Shown here: positions 26,001-32,519 of the stretch, in pieces
Layout of the letters: each line of letters begins with the position of its first letter
Numbering within the stretch: position 1 is the stretch's first letter
Assembly (NCBI GenBank): GCA_944320105.1
Contig: CALUGA010000001.1
Span: 124,001-188,000, forward strand
Length of the DNA: 64,000 nucleotides
Source of the DNA: an uncultured Prevotella sp.
GTDB lineage: Bacteria; Bacteroidota; Bacteroidia; Bacteroidales; Bacteroidaceae
Direction of reading: 5' to 3'
Notes under the pieces: model-generated
What the model saw: only the letters and a program-made list of their open reading frames with translations
Databases searched by the model: none
Told to the model about the DNA's origin: nothing
Program-made: the position numbers and the translations under genes

Positions 26001-26932
26001 ACCACCACGTATACATCAGCGACGGCAACGCGGGGGCGCAGCTACAGGCTGGCGAAGCTGTAGCCGGGCTGCAGACTGACGCCAATTCCACCGGGAACAA
26101 GGCCGTGAGGCTGCTCGTGGTGGAGGACAACGACGACCTCAGGGCTTTCCTCGTGAGCATTCTCAGTGGCGACTACACCGTGATTGAGGCCGAGAACGGC
26201 CAGCGCGGATTGCAGATAGCCGAGGCGGAGATGCCCGATTTCATCATCACCGACGTGATGATGCCTGTCATGGACGGACTCACCATGGTTCACCACATTA
26301 AACAGAACAAGGACATCTGCCACATCCCGATAATCGTACTCTCGGCCAAGGCTTCGCTCGACGACCGCCTGCAGGGCCTGCGCGAGGGCATCGACGACTA
26401 CATAACCAAGCCTTTCAGCGCCACATACCTTAAGCTCCGAGTTGAGAACATCATCGGCCAGAGGCGTATGTTGCAGCAGAACAACGTAACGCAGCTCGAC
26501 TCTGCCAGTGCCGATACCTACAAGTTGGAGTCGCCGCAGATAGTGGATGCCGACAAGGAGATGATGAAGCGGCTCATGGCTTACCTTGAAGAGAACATCG
26601 CCAACCCCGGACTTAAGATCGATGACCTGGCCGCAGCAGTCAACCTTGGGCGCTCGGTGTTCTACGGCAAGATGAAGAGCATCGTCGGCATGACGCCTGT
26701 CGACTTCGTGCGCCACATCCGCATACAGCGCGCCGAGGAGCTTATCACCAAGAGCGACTACTCGTTCTCGCAGATTGCTTACTCCATCGGCTTCTCCGAC
26801 CCGAAGTACTTCAGCAAGTGCTTCAAGAAGGAAACGGGCATGACGCCATCCGAATACCGCGACAAGGCCGACCGGGGCGAGGCTCAGAGCGGCAGTGGAG
26901 GCACCGGCGAGGGCGGCGCAGATGCCGACTGA
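23084..26932 (+). CDS. Hybrid two-component system regulator lacking the HATPase domain
   Basis: A 1282-aa HTCS-type protein starting MKYRIIIFIAAALGALRAFA at 23084, after a good promoter; the open frame further upstream is within repeat sequence. Order: signal peptide, periplasmic propeller with repeats such as EDSRGRIWVGTKGNGLY and EDSRGRIWLATYDGG, Y_Y_Y domain (~800-870), membrane helix (~873-897), HisKA with FFTEIGHKLRTPL (His920), receiver (~1007-1125, Asp1057 in ITDVMMPVMDG) and AraC HTH (~1160-1266). Only about 87 residues separate His920 from the receiver, so the ~110-residue HATPase_c domain is absent without a frame break. It likely senses pectin oligosaccharides and controls the adjacent PUL, but cannot phosphorylate itself in the usual way. 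Confidence 0.9.
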   Translation: MKYRIIIFIAAALGALRAFAQPYCDVRTFTMRDGLAANVISGFLQADDGLMWFSTWNGLCYYDGYRFTTFRNSPEQGMVLSTNRIMQLKQGASGGIWCSTSDRHVYYFDTRSSRFIDVSAMIRERFGHDMPVRNIYSLPNGHTWLVSNDKSPSYRVADSLMLSGGGIEEFRKEPGGLPGSKLYKVELDGQGREWVFTDGGVALADGSFRFGVVMEHMAEARGRLFFASPAGRLFVFDAKRKAMRPVALPPGVTHINDIAMLGADTLLLATNVGVAVCDAARLKVSLHSVQTPSQPSPEATSLFVDSRRRVWAFTSSDGIVMLSGHGFEPRWLMAYADSPLHRTTSLRPFVHEDSYGTVWAVPVGGTFSYYDEQEGKLVPYMLRSAGRMDTYVPEINKFMFDRGGNMWFTATRDINLVNFRYHHFKLTNVLPGQEVRSLLHDSKGRTWAGTNFGQLAVFDSRRRLIGYVDRQGRIGHNPATFSNRIYAIFEDSRGRIWVGTKGNGLYVISGEGSVEHYVSNPADKFSLSHNDVYDISEDSRGRIWLATYDGGPNLADENGGRMRFINHRNLMAQYPLKGYGRVRRIAHTGRGEVLLATTGGLVTFSDRFSSPQAIHFFTTPQVVGDTTSLLAPDVLQTHVTRSGRVVVVTMGGGLQLVDSPNLLANGLKFCDLPNAKPDEGMVQSVTEDNAGHLWIMREGSIDRYDIATGELLQYGPGNIGDGVELSEAKPAHDAKTDMISVATRGGFVSFCSADLEKSSYSPGIVFTRAHFHSTNRMVSILGRDVLDVPADSRNLTIYFAALEYSDKYLVRYAYKIDGIDENWNFVGSANSASFNRLPAGRYKLLVKSTNADGVWMDNVAELDIYAHPTFWETWWAWLLYIALACGVIYVAIYIYKLRAKAVLERDLNVMKTKFFTEIGHKLRTPLTLIGGPVAEVLNGGGLTDSARRHLEMVQRNAARMLELVNKMLRYSIDHHVYISDGNAGAQLQAGEAVAGLQTDANSTGNKAVRLLVVEDNDDLRAFLVSILSGDYTVIEAENGQRGLQIAEAEMPDFIITDVMMPVMDGLTMVHHIKQNKDICHIPIIVLSAKASLDDRLQGLREGIDDYITKPFSATYLKLRVENIIGQRRMLQQNNVTQLDSASADTYKLESPQIVDADKEMMKRLMAYLEENIANPGLKIDDLAAAVNLGRSVFYGKMKSIVGMTPVDFVRHIRIQRAEELITKSDYSFSQIAYSIGFSDPKYFSKCFKKETGMTPSEYRDKADRGEAQSGSGGTGEGGADAD

Positions 26933-26942
26933 CCGCTTCTTG

Positions 26943-27144
26943 TTAAACCCAAATCGGGCGTTAGAGTCCAAAACGATTCCATCCTATTGCCATGCAGATT
27001 GGCTGTCGCCTTTGTCGAAGGCGTAGCGGGCTACGTCGAGACAAAGCGGCAGGCAAGATGTCGGCAAGAGGATGGAAGCGTTTGGAAAGCCGACCACTGG
27101 CACAAAAACATGTGTTAGGCGGTCTAATGACCGATGTGGGTTAA
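26943..27144. mobile_element. 202-bp MITE-like element, copy 1
   Basis: The ends are near-perfect inverted repeats of ~24 bp: left TTAAACCCAAATCGG..., right complementing to TTAACCCACATCGG..., both bounded by TTAA and continuing through TTAGA. It carries no gene. A homologous 203-bp copy is at 61372-61574, with shared blocks CAGATTG, GTAGCGGGCTAC, GCAAGATG and GGCGGTCTAATGAC. Confidence 0.65.
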
Positions 27145-27157
27145 ATGTCTTTTGCCT

Positions 27158-27958
27158 ATGTGCCATTCTTTCATGTTAGCCGCATTGTCACTGGCCTTTG
27201 TCCTTGCGGGGTGCAGGGGTGGTGCAGGGGGCAAGGCTCGCGGGGCGGCTTCGCCCGACAGCGCGCCGCCTGCCGCCGCAAACAACGTTGATTCCTTATT
27301 GTTGGTGCAGGCCGATGGTCAGCCCAAAGACAGTCTGCCGCCGGGTGGAACACAGGCACCGGCAGTTGGCGAGCCTTATTCAGAGCGGCAGCTCAGCCGC
27401 ATTATGGACACTATCAACAGGCGGATGGAGACTGCCCCGCCTCATGTCAGGGACAATGTTTATATGTGGGGCGTGGGGCGCGGCACCATCAACGTGTCAA
27501 TGAGGCTCAACACCGAGGCTGCCCGGCGGGCGTTCCGTAAGTATGTCTGCGCCTCGCCCGTGCTTAGCTTCAGCGGTTCAACGGGGCTGGAACTGTATAC
27601 GAAGGTTGGCGTTGCCGACACGCTGGGCGTCAGTCTGCGCCCTGCCGCCCCTGGCTTCCCTGCCGATGCCGAGACGGCCGAGTTCGTGCTGGCCAACGAT
27701 GGCGGCCATGTGGTACAGACTGGCGAAAGCTACAGCATGGCTGTAGAGCGCGGCGGGCGGTGGTATGAGCTGCCTGCGGGCGGCGTGTTCCATGCCGTTG
27801 GCATCGAGGTGAGGCCCGGCGGCAGCCGTGTCTTTGTCGGGCGGCTCCATCCCTTGGTCAACAACAACCGTCCGGGGCGCTACCGTTTCTTCAAGGATGT
27901 TAGGATAGAAGGGCGCAAGGTTACGCTGATGTGCGACTTCCGTTTGGTAGGCTGCTGA
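27158..27958 (+). CDS. Lipoprotein with Ig-like domain
   Basis: A 266-aa lipoprotein. MCHSFMLAALSLAFVLAGC has a lipobox LAGC, so it should be anchored in a membrane. The C-terminal ~120 residues (EFVLANDGGHVVQTGESYSM, RWYELPAG, NNRPGRYRFFKDV) resemble the bacterial Ig-like Big_14 group. A Pro/Ala-rich linker follows the Cys. An alternative in-frame ATG at 27134 lies inside the terminal repeat of the MITE-like element, so 27158 is preferred. The function is unknown; it may belong to the HTCS/PUL by position. Confidence 0.7.
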   Translation: MCHSFMLAALSLAFVLAGCRGGAGGKARGAASPDSAPPAAANNVDSLLLVQADGQPKDSLPPGGTQAPAVGEPYSERQLSRIMDTINRRMETAPPHVRDNVYMWGVGRGTINVSMRLNTEAARRAFRKYVCASPVLSFSGSTGLELYTKVGVADTLGVSLRPAAPGFPADAETAEFVLANDGGHVVQTGESYSMAVERGGRWYELPAGGVFHAVGIEVRPGGSRVFVGRLHPLVNNNRPGRYRFFKDVRIEGRKVTLMCDFRLVGC

Positions 27959-27973
27959 CTTCTTCTGGCCGAT

Positions 27974-28031
27974 AAAAAGCACTCCGCCGCACAGTTGGCA
28001 CCTCTATGGTATGCCTCTGCGCGGCGGAGTG
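27974..28031. terminator. Bidirectional terminator between lipoprotein and GH28
   Basis: GCACTCCGCCGC and GCGGCGGAGTG pair across a 30-nt loop, with AAAAA on the left and a T-rich right flank, between two convergent genes. Confidence 0.65.
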
Positions 28032-28079
28032 TTCGTTTGCTGTTTGTGTGTAGTGGCGTTGAGCCAGTTCCGTGCGGTG

Positions 28080-29621
28080 TTACTTTATGCTGAGGTTGGT
28101 AACGCCGTTGCGCTTGTCGAGCGTCTCGCCCGTCTTGTTGTTTATCTTCACGTTATCCAGCGTAAGCCCGTCGATGTAGTTGAGCATTGCGCCCTGCTCG
28201 GCCGAGAGGATGGAGTTGCTTATCTTTATCCCCTTTATCGGCATTTCTGGCAGTCCGTTCAGGTGAATGGCGCGCTTTGCCCAGTTGCACATCACGTTGT
28301 CCATCGTTATGTTGCGGAAGCTCGGCGTGGTCTCGTCCACGGCGGGAATCTGCTGCACGGGCTTGCCGTCGGGGCCGGTGGTGGCCTCAAGCGGAGCCTT
28401 GCCGCCGTAGTAGAGGTCGAACGTTATGGCGTCGCCGGGAATGTCGGTCATGCCCACGTTGCGGATGAAGATGTCCTCAACCACGCCTCCGCGGCCACGT
28501 GTAGACTTGAAGCGCAGGCCGGTGTCAGTACCGATGAAGAGGCAGTTGTCCACCAGTATGTTGCGCGCACCGCCCGACATCTCGCTGCCTATCACGAAGC
28601 CGCCGTGGCCGTGGTACACTCGGCAGTTGCTTATTATCACATTCTCGGTGGGCATTCCGCGCTTGCGGCCCTCCTCATCGCGGCCCGACTTGATGCACAT
28701 GGCATCGTCGCCCACGTCGAACGAGCAGCCCGTCACGGCCACGTTGCGGCACGATTCAAGGTCGAGGCCGTCGCCGTTCTGCGAGTACCACGGGTTGCGA
28801 ATGGTGACGTTGCGCACCGTAAGCTCCTCGCACATCAGCGGATGCACATTCCATGCGGGCGAGTTCTCGAACGTAGCGTCCTCCAGCAGCACGCGCTTGC
28901 AGCCTATGAACGAGAGCAGGGCGGGGCGCAGGTAGTCGTGAAGCTCCTGCCACGCCTCCTTTGTGCCGGCACTGGTTGCTCGCTTGTAGTATTCGCCCTT
29001 GGCGGCGTCAATGTCGCGTATCTGCTCAGTGGGATACCATACGTCGCCTTTCTTATTGAGCGCGCCGCTCTTGCAGAGCGTCTTCCACTGTCCGGCGGTC
29101 ATCTTGCTGCGCTTCACGGGGCGCCAGTTCTGGCCGTTGCCGTTGAACACTCCGCGGCCTGTTATGGCAATGTCTTCGGCGTTGTTGGCCGTGAGGGGCG
29201 ACATACAGCGGTACGACCTCACTCCCTCGAAGTAAGAGTCCACGAGTGGGTAGTCGGCCCTGTTGCCCGAGAAGAGCACCAGCGCGCCGTCTTCAAGGTG
29301 CAGGTTTATCTTGCTCTTCAGCTCTATCGGCCCGGTGAGCCATACGCCGCGCGGCACGATGAGCCTGCCGCCGCCGCGCTCCGTGAGGTGGGCGATGGCC
29401 TTGCTGAAGGCTTGGGTGTTCATCGTGGTGCCGTCGGCCACGCCGCCGAAGTCGGTCAGGCTTACGCTGTAGTTGGGAATCTGTGGCTCAGCCACGGCCT
29501 TCATGGCAAAGGGCAGGTTGGTGTAAATGTCCTTTGTGCTGCCCGTGGTCTGGGCCGTGGCTGTAAGCGATGCCGCGCAGCAGATGGCTGCGGTCGCCAT
29601 TAGTCGTGTTATTCTGTTCAT
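28080..29621 (-). CDS. GH28 polygalacturonase-type glycoside hydrolase
   Basis: A 513-aa secreted enzyme starting MNRITRLMATAAICC at 29621 with a signal peptide ending near ATAQ; the longer open frame upstream is repeat-derived. GH28 motifs are in order: NGDGLDLES (282-290), GDDAMCIKSGRD (304-315), GHGGFVIGSEMSGG (338 on) and RFKSTRGRGG. The parallel beta-helix cuts galacturonan backbones. It is the last gene of the minus-strand PUL block and ends 49 nt from a bidirectional terminator. Confidence 0.92.
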   Translation of the reverse strand: MNRITRLMATAAICCAASLTATAQTTGSTKDIYTNLPFAMKAVAEPQIPNYSVSLTDFGGVADGTTMNTQAFSKAIAHLTERGGGRLIVPRGVWLTGPIELKSKINLHLEDGALVLFSGNRADYPLVDSYFEGVRSYRCMSPLTANNAEDIAITGRGVFNGNGQNWRPVKRSKMTAGQWKTLCKSGALNKKGDVWYPTEQIRDIDAAKGEYYKRATSAGTKEAWQELHDYLRPALLSFIGCKRVLLEDATFENSPAWNVHPLMCEELTVRNVTIRNPWYSQNGDGLDLESCRNVAVTGCSFDVGDDAMCIKSGRDEEGRKRGMPTENVIISNCRVYHGHGGFVIGSEMSGGARNILVDNCLFIGTDTGLRFKSTRGRGGVVEDIFIRNVGMTDIPGDAITFDLYYGGKAPLEATTGPDGKPVQQIPAVDETTPSFRNITMDNVMCNWAKRAIHLNGLPEMPIKGIKISNSILSAEQGAMLNYIDGLTLDNVKINNKTGETLDKRNGVTNLSIK

Positions 29622-29702
29622 GATAGTTGGTTGTTGGTTTGCTTGTAAGTGTGCTGAATGGCCTTTTGCTGTGCCTGCCGCCAGCCTTGCCACGCTGTTG
29701 TT

Positions 29703-29897
29703 TTTGTAAAGTTTTATCGCTTTTGTGGCTGTTTGGTCTATCAGCCTCATCCTCAGCGTGTTGCGATGGCTGGCGTTTTGGCTACCAAAACGGCTTGTTT
29801 CAGCTTGCCAAACGGCCTGTTTCATGGTGCGAAACGGGCTGTTTGGCAAGCCAAAACGGGCCGCATGGCCTTTCAAGGCAGTGTTTGTAAGAATTTT
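29703..29897 (+). repeat. 22-nt-period intergenic element, copy D
   Basis: TTTGTAA starts at 29703, units at 29766, 29788, 29810, 29832 and 29854, and TTTGTAAGAATTTT at 29884: spacing 63, then four steps of 22, then 30. The right end stops 12 nt short of the GH3 stop codon. It fills the gap between GH28 and GH3. Confidence 0.92.
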
Positions 29898-29908
29898 CTA
29901 CGCTCTGT

Positions 29909-32485
29909 TCAGTCTATCGTTACGTTGATAGTCTGAAGGTCTTCCTCCATGCTCGATGTGCCTACCATAAGCTCGTACTTGCCCGGAACTACGCGCATGG
30001 TGTTTGTAGAACCATCCCACCACTCGAAGCTCTCGCGCGGGAAGTCTATCGTCACCGTCTTTTCCTCGCCGGCCTTCAGCTCCACGCGACTGAAGCCGCG
30101 CAGCGTCTTGATGGGGCCTTCGGTGTCGGCAGCATTGCGAACGTAAGCCTGCACAATCTCGGTTCCGTCGTGGCTGCCGGTGTTCTTCACACTAAGGGTT
30201 ATCTTGCCGGCTTTCTTGTCGTAGCTGGCCTTGCCGAGCTGGAAGGTGGTGTAGCTCAGTCCGTAGCCGAAGGGGAAGAGCGGCTCGCCTTTGAAGAAGC
30301 GGTATGTGCGTCCCTTCATGTCGTAGCTGTCAAACGGAGGCAGCTGGCTGTCGTCCTTGTAGAATGTCACGGGCAGCTTGCCGCCGGGGTTGTAGTCGCC
30401 GAAGAGCACGTCGGCAACGGCTGTTCCGCCCTGTTCGCCTGCATACCATGCCTGCAGTATTGCGTCGCAGGTCTCTGTTTCGGGCGTAAGTGCCACTGCG
30501 CTGCCGCTGCAGTTCACAAGCACTATCTTCTTGCCGGCCTCGTGCAGGGCCTTGAGAATGTCGCGCTGGGCCTGCGGCAGCTCTATGCTCGTGCGGTCGC
30601 CGTTGTCAAAGCCGGGCTTGTTTACCTTGGCTTCCTCGCGCTCAAGGTCGGGCGATATGCCTCCAACGAAGATTATCACGTCGGCATTCTCGGCCTTCTT
30701 AACCACATCGGCAGCCGTTATGGGCCTGATGGTCTCCACGTTGAATTGTAGCGTGGCACCGTCGGTGAGCTGCATGTAGTCAAGCTGCAGGTCGTACTTC
30801 TGCCCGGCCTTCACCTTCAGTTCGTATTTGTTGTTGCGCATCTCCTCGGCTTTCCACCGCTCGGCCACGGTGTCTCCGTTTACGATGAGGCGTATGCCGT
30901 CGTCGTTAACGTAGTTGAGGAACACGCGGCCGTCTTCGTTTGCGGTGAACGAGCCGCGGAAGCTGGCGGTGAAGTTGGTCAGTTCCACTCCCGGCGCGAA
31001 CGCCGTGTTGCCTCCGTTGTCAAACTGCAGCGCGCTGGTATAGCGCGTCACTACGGCCGGTTTGCCCTCCATCGTGGTGTTGTTCCAGAAGCGTGCCTCC
31101 ATGCCGGGCTTGCCGTCGGGGGCCGTCATGCTGCCGAAGAGGCTCTGTGCGTCGGTAATCTCGGTTATCTCGCAGCCCTTGGCGTAGCTCACCGCGGTGC
31201 CGAGCTTCTTCTCAATGCCTTCCTTCACCGTTACGGTATGGGCCGGCTGGCCGAAGTAAATGCCCCACATCATCACAGAGTCGGCTGCGTTCGGGCCCAT
31301 GAGCATGATGCGCCCGGCGTCCTTTTTCAGCGGGAGCAGTCCGCCGCGGTTCTGCAGCAGCACCATCTGCTCGCGCGCCATCTGCAGTGCCAATTGCTTG
31401 TGGGCGTCGCAGTTCACCACGCTTTCGGGTATCTTGGCCCACTCCACGAGCGAGTCGGGGTCAAGTTCGCCAAGCTCGAAGCGCGCCTTGAGCAGCCGCT
31501 TCACGCTCACGTCGATTTGCTTCTCGGTTATCGCGCCGGCCTTTACGGCGTCGGGCAGGCTCTTGTAGTTGCCGCCGCATTCCACGTCGGTGCCGCTGAG
31601 CACGGCCTTTGCCGATGCCCCGGCGGCGTCTTTCGACACCCCGTGGCGGCCCTTGCGCCAGAAGTCGCCTATGGCTCCGCAGTCGCTGACCACCAGTCCC
31701 TTGAATCTCCACTCGTCGCGGAGTATCTGTTGCAGCAGGCGGTTGCTCCCGCAGCACGGCTCTCCCTCAAATCTCTGGTAGGCGCACATCACCTCCTGCA
31801 CGTTGGCTTTCTGCACAAGGTCTTTGAATGCGGGCAGGTACGTCTCCCAAAGGTCGCGGGGCGATAGGTTGTCGATGTTGAAGCTGTGCCTCGTCTTCTC
31901 CGGGCCGCTGTGTACGGCGAAGTGTTTGGCGCAGGCGAGCAGCTTGCGGTACTTGTGGCCCTCAGGCCCTTGCAGGCCGTGCACCACGGCCTGGCCCATG
32001 CGCGAGTTCATGTAGGGGTCTTCGCCGTAAGACTCCTGGCCCCTGCCCCAGCGCGGGTCGCGGAATATGTTTACCGTGGGCGTCCAGAACGACAGGCCCT
32101 GGTACTTGCCCACCTTGCCTTTCTTCTTCCGCGCGGTGTTCTTTGCACGGGCCTCGTCGCTTATCGCCGTGTATATGTTTTCGAGCAATGCGTCGTCGAA
32201 CGAGGCCGCCATGCCGATGCAAGACGGGAACATCGTGGCAAGGCCGTTGCGCCCGACGCCGTGCAGGGCCTCGCTCCACCAGTCGAACTGCGGTATGCCC
32301 AGCCGCTCTATGGCGGGCGAGCTGTTCATCATCAGCTTGGCCTTCTCGTCGAGGGTGAGCCTGCCGAGCAGGTCTTCGGCGCGCTCCTCGGCCGACAGGT
32401 TGGGGTTTTGGTAAGGCAGTTGCTGTGCCGTTGCGCCCATGGCGCAGGCCATCATGGCGGCCAGCAGCAGTTTGCTTTTTCTCAT
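29909..32485 (-). CDS. GH3 glycosidase with PA14-like insertion
   Basis: An 858-aa secreted GH3 enzyme (signal peptide KSKLLLAAMMACAMGATAQ). The barrel carries KHFAVHSGPE and the nucleophile Asp268 in LVVSDCGAIG. Between the two GH3 lobes, residues ~450-590 form a PA14-type beta-sandwich (GMEARFWNN..., FTANEDGRVFLNYVNDDGIRL). The C-terminal FnIII-like domain includes PFGYGLSYTTF. Likely a beta-xylosidase or beta-glucosidase-type exo-enzyme acting on pectin side chains or associated glycans; exact specificity is open. Confidence 0.88.
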   Translation of the reverse strand: MRKSKLLLAAMMACAMGATAQQLPYQNPNLSAEERAEDLLGRLTLDEKAKLMMNSSPAIERLGIPQFDWWSEALHGVGRNGLATMFPSCIGMAASFDDALLENIYTAISDEARAKNTARKKKGKVGKYQGLSFWTPTVNIFRDPRWGRGQESYGEDPYMNSRMGQAVVHGLQGPEGHKYRKLLACAKHFAVHSGPEKTRHSFNIDNLSPRDLWETYLPAFKDLVQKANVQEVMCAYQRFEGEPCCGSNRLLQQILRDEWRFKGLVVSDCGAIGDFWRKGRHGVSKDAAGASAKAVLSGTDVECGGNYKSLPDAVKAGAITEKQIDVSVKRLLKARFELGELDPDSLVEWAKIPESVVNCDAHKQLALQMAREQMVLLQNRGGLLPLKKDAGRIMLMGPNAADSVMMWGIYFGQPAHTVTVKEGIEKKLGTAVSYAKGCEITEITDAQSLFGSMTAPDGKPGMEARFWNNTTMEGKPAVVTRYTSALQFDNGGNTAFAPGVELTNFTASFRGSFTANEDGRVFLNYVNDDGIRLIVNGDTVAERWKAEEMRNNKYELKVKAGQKYDLQLDYMQLTDGATLQFNVETIRPITAADVVKKAENADVIIFVGGISPDLEREEAKVNKPGFDNGDRTSIELPQAQRDILKALHEAGKKIVLVNCSGSAVALTPETETCDAILQAWYAGEQGGTAVADVLFGDYNPGGKLPVTFYKDDSQLPPFDSYDMKGRTYRFFKGEPLFPFGYGLSYTTFQLGKASYDKKAGKITLSVKNTGSHDGTEIVQAYVRNAADTEGPIKTLRGFSRVELKAGEEKTVTIDFPRESFEWWDGSTNTMRVVPGKYELMVGTSSMEEDLQTINVTID

Positions 32486-32519
32486 GTTTTGTAGCTTTTA
32501 TGGTTTTGTTGTCGTTTGG

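Noticed and set aside
26943..27144. Attachment site or remnant of an insertion sequence
   Set aside because: No transposase or integrase remnant is present; symmetric ends and a matching second copy fit a MITE-like element better.
29622..29876. N-terminal extension of GH28
   Set aside because: The extension crosses the 22-nt element; a normal signal peptide starts at 29621.
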